A stretch of 18,469 nucleotides of DNA. Origin: an uncultured Prevotellaceae bacterium (lineage in GTDB: Bacteria; Bacteroidota; Bacteroidia; Bacteroidales; Bacteroidaceae). The stretch is from assembly GCA_946644025.1 (NCBI GenBank), contig CAMPCG010000021.1:1-18469 (forward strand), given 5' to 3'. The notes beneath the pieces were generated by a model, which was not told the origin of the DNA, ran no database searches, and worked only from the letters and a program-made list of their open reading frames with translations. A program made the translations under genes and the position numbers. Positions 9,248-15,883 of the stretch are shown one piece after another (within the stretch, counting starts at the first letter, position 1; each line of letters begins with the position of its first letter).

Positions 9248-10348
9248 TTATTCCACGTTAATGGTCGTTCCGGGGGAACCCGTGGTGGGTATGTCGGTGG
9301 TGAAGTTCACCTGTCCGCGCAGCCAGGGCACGAAGACCTCCATGTCTGGGTGCTGGGTCTTCTGGGCGGCGAGGTTGTTGCGGTAGGTGACGGTGTAGCC
9401 GTAGTCGGCGGTGTGCTGGTTGTTGGTGCGGAAACGCACGTTGAGGTCCATCTTTCCCTCGCCATTGGCATGGCCGGCGGGGTACTGCCAGGGTATGACG
9501 TAGAAGGCATGACGGCCCAGCCACTGCGTGCCAGGGTCGGTGTCGATGTAGCTGTCGTAATGGGTGGCGTCGTCGGCAGTGGTCCACTCGTTCTCCGTGG
9601 GGCGGAAGAGATAGCACGAGAGCTGCTTCAGCCCCGTGACGGCGACCTGGGTGACGCGGTTGGCGGGCTGCACGTCGGCGGCGACGTTCCAGATGACGTC
9701 GGCCTTGGCCGCCACGTGGTAGAGCATGAGGTCTACGCGCGGCACCTTGCTGGCGAAGTTCTCGATGATGCCGTAGTACTGTGTGCCGGTGCCGAGGTAG
9801 TTGTAGGGGGTGCTGTAGAGGTCGCCGAGATGCTTCTGCAGGTCGGTAGAGACGTCGAAGGTGAGGTTCTTTACCTCCTCTTCGGTGTCGGGTTCGTCGT
9901 TGCTGACGGTGACGGGGGAGTAGGACACGGCAGCGTAGACACGGCCGTTGGAGCGGGTCTCGGGGATGGAGATGGAGAGGTTGCCGGTGTAGCGCCACAC
10001 CTCGTCGTCCTCGGCCTTGAGGCTTCCGCTGTAGGTCTCCTTCACCCAGTTCTCGGGCGTGAGCTGGTAGTGGTGCGACTCGACGTGGTCGGTGCCGCTG
10101 TTGTCGAGACTCTGGTTGTATATGAGGTAGAGGTAGACGTGGAGGGGCAGCGTGAGGCTGGTGGACAGGCCCGGGTCGCCAGGGGCGCGGGTGAGGGCCT
10201 CATTAGCCGGTATGGTGATACTGATAGGCATGTCGATGCGCCCTGACTCCGGGGCTGCGTCGTCGAGGCTGTCGCTGCCGTCGCAGGCCACAAACAGTAG
10301 GGCCAACGCGCACGCGCGCATATATATATATAATGTGTCAAATCTCAT
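9248..10348 (-). CDS. Fimbrial minor/tip subunit-like lipoprotein
   Basis: 366 residues. A lipoprotein signal ends at Cys22 (LALLFVAC), followed by an acidic DGSDSLDD stretch. The mature part is rich in alternating beta-strand patterns such as LPLHVYLYLIYN, NGRVYAAVSYSPV and HAFYVIPWQYPAG, consistent with a two-domain fimbrillin fold, but I do not recognise a named family with certainty. It follows the Mfa2-type anchor gene and overlaps it by 11 bases, which suggests translational coupling. Residues 6-10 are encoded by a TA dinucleotide tract and Met10 is an alternative start that gives a compact signal peptide (MRACALALLFVAC). The start at 10348 has a strong AAGGAGGAG ribosome site. The role as accessory or tip pilin is inferred from position and lipoprotein character. 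Confidence 0.8.
   Translation of the reverse strand: MRFDTLYIYMRACALALLFVACDGSDSLDDAAPESGRIDMPISITIPANEALTRAPGDPGLSTSLTLPLHVYLYLIYNQSLDNSGTDHVESHHYQLTPENWVKETYSGSLKAEDDEVWRYTGNLSISIPETRSNGRVYAAVSYSPVTVSNDEPDTEEEVKNLTFDVSTDLQKHLGDLYSTPYNYLGTGTQYYGIIENFASKVPRVDLMLYHVAAKADVIWNVAADVQPANRVTQVAVTGLKQLSCYLFRPTENEWTTADDATHYDSYIDTDPGTQWLGRHAFYVIPWQYPAGHANGEGKMDLNVRFRTNNQHTADYGYTVTYRNNLAAQKTQHPDMEVFVPWLRGQVNFTTDIPTTGSPGTTINVE
10320..10332. repeat. TA dinucleotide tract at the lipoprotein gene start
   Basis: Six AT units plus one A lie between the first ATG (10348) and the codon-10 ATG of the minor-subunit gene. A two-base slip would shift the frame from the first start but leave the second start usable. 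A similar tract sits upstream of the DUF3575 gene. Confidence 0.75.
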
Positions 10349-11360
10349 ACTCTCCTCCTTTCCTCCAGTTGAGACTGGTGCTCACGCCTACCTCGGTGGT
10401 GACGGGTTGGAAACTGCCGTCGTCCTGCATACGCACCTTGATAATCTTCAGGCAGGCGGCCTTGAGGGGCTGGTAGACGTTGATAACGTTGTGGGTCGTG
10501 CTGCCGTCGGGCATGTCGACGTCGGCTATGACGGTCCAGATGGTGGCATCGTCGGCAGCGCGCGTGGCAAAGTCGCGCGAGGGGAAGGCCACGGCGCAGT
10601 AACAGGCCTGGTGGCCGGTGGGGGCCTGCACCTCGGGGGCGGAGGCCACTATGCGGTTCTCGTAAGAGTAAGTGCTGTCGTTGACGAGGAAGCGGTCGGC
10701 GAGTCCGCTGACTGCTACGGTGATGGCCTTTGGCGAGACGCCCGTGGTGTCGACGACGAGGGCGGCAGAGCAGTTGGCCATATAGAGATAAGCGTGGTAG
10801 GAGTGCAGGCCCTGGCCGCTGAGGTCCATGGGCAGACGGGCGGTGAAGAGGCCCGTGGCGTGGGGCGGCTGCGGCGCGGTGGCGGTAGCAGCCGTGACAA
10901 GGGCGGCGGTGGTGCCGTCGGTGGGGTTGTCGATGGTCACCTGGGCGTTGCCCTCGGTGTTGGCCAGGGCCAGGTTCTGGTAGCGGTGCAGCGGCAGGTA
11001 GATGTTGTAGGTGGCCTGCGTGGCATCGACGATGTGCTGCTCGTGGTGGAGCAGCGGCAGTGCCGTGACGTCGTCGGCATTGTAGAAGGTAAGGTCGAGG
11101 TCGTGGGCGCGCTCGTTGAAGATGGGGCTGAGGCGGGTGCGCAGAGCCTGCTGCACGGGGGCGTCGGCAGGTTCGCCAAGCTCGGTGGCGAGCTCGGTCT
11201 CCATGTTCGTAATCAGCCGCATCTCGTAGGTCACGGTGGCTTCAATGCCGCAATCGCTCAGATCGTCGTCAATGCTGTCGCACGATGTCTGCGCGATGAC
11301 GCCAAAGAGCGTGGCGGCGGCCAAGCCGAGGTGCTTCACTGTGTCGAGCCTGTGGGTCAT
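10338..11360 (-). CDS. FimB/Mfa2-family fimbrial anchor lipoprotein
   Basis: 340 residues from ATG 11360. A signal peptide ends at a probable lipidated Cys27 (VIAQTSC), followed by DSIDDDLSDCG, the short acidic and second-Cys region typical of Mfa2/FimB-type proteins. VTYEMRLITNMETEL and the following LSPIFNERAHDLDLTFY strand region also match this family (PF08842) from memory. In Porphyromonas, FimB and Mfa2 sit in the outer membrane and anchor and limit the length of the pilus. The C-terminus (TSLNWRKGGEYEI) resembles the closing strand of the fimbrillins upstream. The gene follows the second fimbrillin after a 108-base gap containing a terminator-like hairpin, so it is probably expressed below the pilins. 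It overlaps the next gene by 11 bases. Confidence 0.87.
   Translation of the reverse strand: MTHRLDTVKHLGLAAATLFGVIAQTSCDSIDDDLSDCGIEATVTYEMRLITNMETELATELGEPADAPVQQALRTRLSPIFNERAHDLDLTFYNADDVTALPLLHHEQHIVDATQATYNIYLPLHRYQNLALANTEGNAQVTIDNPTDGTTAALVTAATATAPQPPHATGLFTARLPMDLSGQGLHSYHAYLYMANCSAALVVDTTGVSPKAITVAVSGLADRFLVNDSTYSYENRIVASAPEVQAPTGHQACYCAVAFPSRDFATRAADDATIWTVIADVDMPDGSTTHNVINVYQPLKAACLKIIKVRMQDDGSFQPVTTEVGVSTSLNWRKGGEYEI
10351..10360 (-). promoter_or_regulatory. Strong Shine-Dalgarno sequence inside the end of the anchor gene
   Basis: On the minus strand AAGGAGGAGA lies five to six bases before ATG 10348. The same bases encode the last residues (RKGGE) of the upstream anchor protein. 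GGAGG sites are not the norm in Bacteroidales, so this one supports the 10348 start and coupling of the two genes. Confidence 0.6.
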
Positions 11361-11399
11361 AGTTTCGGTTCTCTGTTGATAATTGGGTTTAAGGGGAAA

Positions 11400-11437
11400 A
11401 GAGGGGAGGGAGGCCCCTGTGTGTCGCCCTCCCCTCT
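11400..11437 (-). terminator. Intrinsic terminator or attenuator after the second fimbrillin gene
   Basis: On the minus strand AGAGGGGAGGG pairs perfectly with CCCTCCCCTCT across a 16-base loop, followed at once by TTTT. It lies 31 bases beyond the fimbrillin stop and 40 bases before the anchor start. The T run is short and interrupted by C, so partial read-through is likely. This would give many pilin transcripts and few anchor transcripts. Confidence 0.6.
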
Positions 11438-11468
11438 GGGTGTGTGTCGCGCTAAGTGCGCTGATGGT

Positions 11469-13373
11469 TTACTGGAAGTTCTGCTCGAAGGTGATACCCT
11501 TACGCCAGTGCAGGTCGACGCTCAGACCAAACTCCAGCTTCGGGCTGCGCAGGTCGGGCACTACGTTGTAGGCCTTCGACAGAGCCGTCTCGTTGATAGT
11601 CAGCTTGGCAGTGGTGACGTAGTCCTGCTTGAACACCTGGTTGATGAACTTCTCGGGCGTGGTGGTGCCCCAGGGTGTCTCGGGGTCCTGCTCCTTGTAG
11701 GTAGTGTTGGTAGTGGGGTCGAGCTCAGCCACGAGGTAGAACTTCGTGCCGGCGGGGATGATGTTGTGGTCGATGCCGTAGAAGTCGTTACCGGTGTTCT
11801 CGAACTCCAGCGCAACCTTAACCTTGACATCAGCTGCGGTCTCCAGAGCCAGCGTGTAGTTGTCGCCAGCGTAGGCAGCCTGCTGCTTGGCATAGATGTC
11901 GTTACCCATCACATTGTCCCAGATGGTGAACTCGTCGGTGCCGGTGGGAGTGAAGTCCCAAGCCACGTTCTTCTGTCCGCCGATGAGCACGCCGGTGAGC
12001 TTATAACCATTGCCGGGTACGGTGACAGGCTGCGGGATGGGGTTGTTGTGGTCGTCGAGGAGGTCACGGCTGCCGCTGTCGGTAATGGTGGCAGAGGGCT
12101 TCACGCGAACCTGAACATCAAGACGACCCACGGCATACTGCACCTGGTCCTTCATGATGACTGAGCGAGTAGCGGCGGTGACGGCTCCCTCGGCGTAGGC
12201 ACCATTGGTCTTCACCTCAGCCCAAGTGGGGTACTCGTTGTTCAGTGTGGAGAGATACTCAGCATCCTTCACCATGGCTGGCGTGTTGATGGTGTAGTAG
12301 AGGCGAGCGGGATAGACGTACTTGTTGAAGTCGGGCACCGAGAGACCATCGACGGACGGTTTGACATACTCGAACTTGTCGGTGACGAACTGCACGGCAG
12401 CCGAGCCGTCGGGCAGGCCGAGCACAGTGTCGTCAGAGGGGAACTTCGGGTCGTTCTTCCACGTGAGGGTGAAGCCCACAGTGGCATTTCCACTGACGGT
12501 GAACAAAGCCTCGATAGCATCGATGATGGGCTGCGTATAGGTAGCAGTGATGAGGGTCTCAAGGTTCTTCACGGCGGTGTAGACCTTTGTCATCAGGGCT
12601 TTCTGGCTGAGCGACGAGCCAGCGTAGGGCTTGTAGTCGGGCGTGGAAGCACCAGCAGCACTGATGTCGTTGCGCAGCGTCTTCTGCAGAGCCGTCAGCT
12701 CAGTGGCAGCGGTGGTGCCAGCACCGGCAGCGCTAATCTGTGCGGTGATGGCGGCATCGACATCGTTGAGGGGCTTGATGGAGGCGATGGCAGCATCCAT
12801 AGCCTTCACCTCAGTCAGGGTCTTCTCCTTCTGGATGGGCACGAGGTCGAAGTGAATGTTTTCGACGACAGAGCTGGTGAGCAGGGGCTCGGGATCCCAG
12901 TCAGCCGTTCCGTGGAACTCAGCCATGGGCATCTTCAGGTAGGAAGCCCTGAGCTTGCCGTTGCCGGGTGTCTGCGAGGCAGCATAGAAGAGGAAGTTCC
13001 TCACGCCGACAGAGAAGGCCACGTCGGAGTAAATCTTGCCCTTTGCGTCAAGCACCTTGGGGTCGAAGGCGGTGAAGTCGGGCAGCTTGATGTAGCTCTC
13101 GCTGGTGACGGTGGTTCCCGTAATGGCAGCCTTGGCGGGGAAGAGGTAGATGTCGGTCATACCGTTGAAGAGCTCATCCTGCTGCACGGGGTCGGCCTGC
13201 ATACGGGTGGGCGACTTCACATCACCGACGGAGATGGTGAAGGAGGTCTTCACGGCCTCGCCGTCGAACGTCGGGTTCACATTGGCCAGGTCGTCGTCGG
13301 ACGAGCAGGCGGTGAACACAGCACCGGTGAGCGCAGCGGCGCCCAGCAGTGCAAACTGATAAAACTTTTTCAT
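11469..13373 (-). CDS. Mfa1-type fimbrillin lipoprotein, second of tandem pair
   Basis: 634 residues from ATG 13373. The signal peptide ends at Cys23 (LTGAVFTAC) and SSDDD follows, a typical exported Bacteroidetes lipoprotein start. The mature N-terminus VKTSFTISVGD and the C-terminal region (YKEQDPETPWGTTTPEKFIN, VPDLRSPKLEFGLSVDLHW) match major type V fimbrillins with a Fimbrillin_C-like end. Residues about 184-290 are Ala/Thr-rich and mostly predicted helical by eye (MDAAIASIK, TELTALQKTL), an insert not evident in the first copy. The upstream paralogue ends 81 bases before. An 87-base stretch here (11614-11700) matches 13606-13692 in the paralogue at 78 positions. Likely polymerises into the pilus shaft after lipoprotein export and N-terminal processing. 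Confidence 0.88.
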   Translation of the reverse strand: MKKFYQFALLGAAALTGAVFTACSSDDDLANVNPTFDGEAVKTSFTISVGDVKSPTRMQADPVQQDELFNGMTDIYLFPAKAAITGTTVTSESYIKLPDFTAFDPKVLDAKGKIYSDVAFSVGVRNFLFYAASQTPGNGKLRASYLKMPMAEFHGTADWDPEPLLTSSVVENIHFDLVPIQKEKTLTEVKAMDAAIASIKPLNDVDAAITAQISAAGAGTTAATELTALQKTLRNDISAAGASTPDYKPYAGSSLSQKALMTKVYTAVKNLETLITATYTQPIIDAIEALFTVSGNATVGFTLTWKNDPKFPSDDTVLGLPDGSAAVQFVTDKFEYVKPSVDGLSVPDFNKYVYPARLYYTINTPAMVKDAEYLSTLNNEYPTWAEVKTNGAYAEGAVTAATRSVIMKDQVQYAVGRLDVQVRVKPSATITDSGSRDLLDDHNNPIPQPVTVPGNGYKLTGVLIGGQKNVAWDFTPTGTDEFTIWDNVMGNDIYAKQQAAYAGDNYTLALETAADVKVKVALEFENTGNDFYGIDHNIIPAGTKFYLVAELDPTTNTTYKEQDPETPWGTTTPEKFINQVFKQDYVTTAKLTINETALSKAYNVVPDLRSPKLEFGLSVDLHWRKGITFEQNFQ

Positions 13374-13454
13374 TGTTGTAAATTAGTTTGGTTGGTGAAT
13401 AAAAAAAATGAACTGTTCTCTCGATTGTTTGTTTTGTTTATAATTTGAGTTGGT

Positions 13455-15389
13455 TTAGGGGTTACTACCTATTTCTACTGTTCCCATCTGTATGCCCGTC
13501 TGCCACTCCAGGTTGACGTATAGTCCGAGGTCGAGCTTGGGCAGCCGCAGGTCGGGCACGAGGTTGTAGGCGTTCTTGAGGTTCTGTATGGTGAGGTGGG
13601 CCTTTGTGACGTGGTCTTGTTTGAAGACGTGGTTGATGAGCTGCTCGGGCGTGGCGGTGCCCCAGGGCGTCTCGGGGTCCTGCTCCTTGTAGTTGGGGTC
13701 GGCCTCGGCGTTATTGACGGCGGGGTCGAGCTTGGCGATGAGGTAGAACTTGCATCCCTTGCTGATGAGGTCGCCCTCGTGGCCGTAGAAGTCGTGGCCC
13801 GAGTTGTTGACGAACTCCACGACGATGTTCAGTGCCTCGCCCGGTTCGCTCTCCATGACGAGCGTGCGGCTGGGCGTCATGGTGTCGAAGTTGTTGGTGG
13901 CCGATGCCTTGAACGCCGTGGGCACGATGTTGTCGTAGAGGGTGTAGCTCTCGCCGCCGCCGGGCGTGAAGTCGAAGGCGGCGTGGCGCTGCGTGCCCGC
14001 GAGGACGGCGGTGATGGGGAATCCGCCGTCGTTGTACCTCACGTCGGCTCCCTGCTGGTCCTCGAGTGTTGCGCTGGCGCACTTCACCTTTACCTCGAGG
14101 CAGGCCACGGCATACTGCACCTGCTGCTTCATGATGACCGACTTCGAGTTGGCGCCCACGCCCTGGTCCTGGTAGAGGCCGCGTATCTCGTCCCACGTCT
14201 TGTCGGCGGTGTAGTTGTCGCGCTGCTCCGAGCTGCTGGTCATGACGGGAGTGTTGGCGAAGTACCACAGTGCCGGTGGGTAGACGAAGAAGGCCATGTC
14301 GGTGATGTTGAGCGTGGGGGTGTAGAACATGGCGTCGTTGAAGGTCTTCACCACATAGAACTTCTTGTCGGTGGTGTTCCATGCCAGCGCTGCGGCGCCG
14401 TCGGGCAGTCCCATGTTGGCGGGGAAGTAGTCGGTGGTGGTGATGTCGCCAAGCAGCGAGGCATTGAAGATGAGGTTGCCCGAGGCGTCGACGCCGGTGA
14501 CGTACTTCTTCGACGTGTTGCCGTCGGCGTATGCGTTGAGGATGGCGCTCTCGACGTAGCCCTTCAGCTCAGTGTTCTCCCGGCACGAGGTGTAGAGCTC
14601 CTGCACCACGGCCTGCATGTTGCGTGTGGAGCCGGCGATGGGCTTGATGCCGGTGGGGGTGTTGCCGGTGAAGGAGTTGTAGAGGTCGAGCACCACCGGC
14701 GTCGGAGTCTGGCTCCATGCCTGGTTGCTGCCATTCCTGCTGTTGGCTATCTGCGTGAGATAGTCGGCGATGTGGAGTGCGTAGCCCTTGTCGTCGAGCT
14801 TCGCCTCGGGGTTGATTTGGCTGAGCTGGAAGGTGTTGCGGGCGGGGGTATCGTCGATGGCCGTCGGTGTGAGCACGCCGTAGCGGTGCTTCTCGGCGTC
14901 GGTCTGCGGGTTGGCAATGGCCTTGCCGTAGAAGAGGAAGGCGTTGGTGCCGTTGGGCACGTCGACGTCCTCGTAGAGTGCCGACTGGCTGCCGGTGAGC
15001 AGGTACTCGCTGCCGGCGGGTATGTAGTTGGCCTGCTGGTCATACTCCACGGGCTTCACCATGCGCTCCAGGGTGAGGTCGGGGCCCAGGGGGGTGTCGG
15101 TCTGCTTGACGGGCCAGGCGGAGAAGGGCTTCACCACGATGCTCTCCATGCCGCGGAAGGCACTGAGCGTCTGGCCCCACTGCAGCTCGTCGTCGCCCAT
15201 ACGGGTGTCGTGACCGCTGGTGGCCACGGAGATGTTGAACTGTGTCTTCACCATGCCGTCCTGGCGCACGAAGGACTGCGGCAACTCCTCGTCGGAGGTG
15301 CAGGCGCTGAAGCAGAGGGTGGTCAGCAGGGCGGTGGTGATGTGTTTCCAGTTCACAGCGTTCGTTTTTATTTTTCTTGTTGAATCCAC
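13455..15389 (-). CDS. Mfa1-type fimbrillin lipoprotein, first of tandem pair
   Basis: 644 residues if the GTG at 15389 is used; no ATG is present. A second GTG at 15356 gives a cleaner lipoprotein signal (MNWKHITTALLTTLCFSAC) and is a credible start. The lipobox Cys is residue 30 of the longer form, followed by TSDEEL. The mature start VKTQFNISVA and the C-terminal YKEQDPETPWGTATPEQLIN, HVFKQDHVTKAHL and VPDLRLPKLDLGLYVNLEW closely parallel the downstream copy. Both also share SVIMK.QVQYAV..L.V.V near the middle. Pilus shaft or alternative shaft subunit is inferred. The upstream gap holds a large inverted repeat, so this gene may have its own promoter or a structured leader. Confidence 0.87.
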   Translation of the reverse strand: MDSTRKIKTNAVNWKHITTALLTTLCFSACTSDEELPQSFVRQDGMVKTQFNISVATSGHDTRMGDDELQWGQTLSAFRGMESIVVKPFSAWPVKQTDTPLGPDLTLERMVKPVEYDQQANYIPAGSEYLLTGSQSALYEDVDVPNGTNAFLFYGKAIANPQTDAEKHRYGVLTPTAIDDTPARNTFQLSQINPEAKLDDKGYALHIADYLTQIANSRNGSNQAWSQTPTPVVLDLYNSFTGNTPTGIKPIAGSTRNMQAVVQELYTSCRENTELKGYVESAILNAYADGNTSKKYVTGVDASGNLIFNASLLGDITTTDYFPANMGLPDGAAALAWNTTDKKFYVVKTFNDAMFYTPTLNITDMAFFVYPPALWYFANTPVMTSSSEQRDNYTADKTWDEIRGLYQDQGVGANSKSVIMKQQVQYAVACLEVKVKCASATLEDQQGADVRYNDGGFPITAVLAGTQRHAAFDFTPGGGESYTLYDNIVPTAFKASATNNFDTMTPSRTLVMESEPGEALNIVVEFVNNSGHDFYGHEGDLISKGCKFYLIAKLDPAVNNAEADPNYKEQDPETPWGTATPEQLINHVFKQDHVTKAHLTIQNLKNAYNLVPDLRLPKLDLGLYVNLEWQTGIQMGTVEIGSNP

Positions 15390-15692
15390 TTTAAGTCCAA
15401 GACATACGCAAACGACGGCGCAGCCGCTCCCCTCCCTTGTAGGGGAGGGGCAGGGGTGGGGTCAGTATATATTTAGCTGGCAGGAAGTTAGAGACCCCAC
15501 CCCTACCCCTCCCCTTGAGGGGAGGGGAGCGGCTGCGCATAGTTTTTTACGTTGTATGCTCATATCCATGCTTTTTAAAGTTATCTCTTTGTTTATTTCT
15601 TGTTAAATAATAATTGCAGACCTTGTCTTCGATAGAAGGGAAATCGTCCGTCACTTGACACGAGCATCATTCTTCCCTGGTAGATATCTCAT
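15390..15692. other. Gap between small protein and first fimbrillin
   Basis: 303 bases with no convincing gene. It contains the nested inverted repeat at 15419-15537. On the minus strand a TAACTTTA resembling a Bacteroidales -7 element occurs at about 15581-15588, but I could not pair it with a good upstream element. Short frames here run through the repeat and are not supported. Confidence 0.6.
15419..15537. repeat. Nested inverted repeat, MITE-like
   Basis: Arms 15419-15463 and 15493-15537 are 45 bases each and nearly complementary. They begin CGCAGCCGCTCCCCTCCC and end in the reverse complement, around a 29-base spacer. Each arm has its own smaller hairpin of C-rich and G-rich blocks. This design is typical of short palindromic elements dispersed in Bacteroidales genomes. 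Between a gene pair in one orientation it could also act as an mRNA-stability or termination element. Confidence 0.85.
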
Positions 15693-15857
15693 TTACATGA
15701 AGTTTGGGTCGTAGACGATGAAAGAGCCTTGATGCTTGAGGGCTGCCTCAATATATTTATTCTGAGGCACGATTACCCTTTTAACTTTATTCTCTTTCTC
15801 AGCCGTCAGCTTTTTGGTTCTCCTTCTGGGTGCTGTTTTCTTTCTTATTGTTTCCAT
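15693..15857 (-). CDS. Small basic protein, unknown function
   Basis: 54 residues from ATG 15857, 26 bases after the stop of the DUF3575 gene, so probably co-transcribed. The N-terminal half is strongly basic (METIRKKTAPRRRTKK then LTAEKENKVKR). The C-terminal half looks like a short folded segment: VIVPQNKYIEAALKHQGSF followed by IVYDPNFM. No signal peptide or membrane segment is visible, so it is probably cytoplasmic. A longer frame opens upstream at 16064, but it overlaps the DUF3575 gene out of frame and has shadow-like Arg/Pro-rich composition, so the short start is chosen. Basic charge would suit nucleic-acid binding, but no known domain is recognised. Confidence 0.65.
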   Translation of the reverse strand: METIRKKTAPRRRTKKLTAEKENKVKRVIVPQNKYIEAALKHQGSFIVYDPNFM

Positions 15858-15883
15858 ATTTTGATTGGTTTCGTCCGTAGTTG

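Noticed and set aside
10152..12164. 670-codon plus-strand frame
   Set aside because: Antisense to three fimbrial lipoprotein genes and spans their intergenic gaps; no signal or domain.
13596..15383. 595-codon plus-strand frame
   Set aside because: Antisense to the first fimbrillin, with biased Val/Gly/Glu composition.
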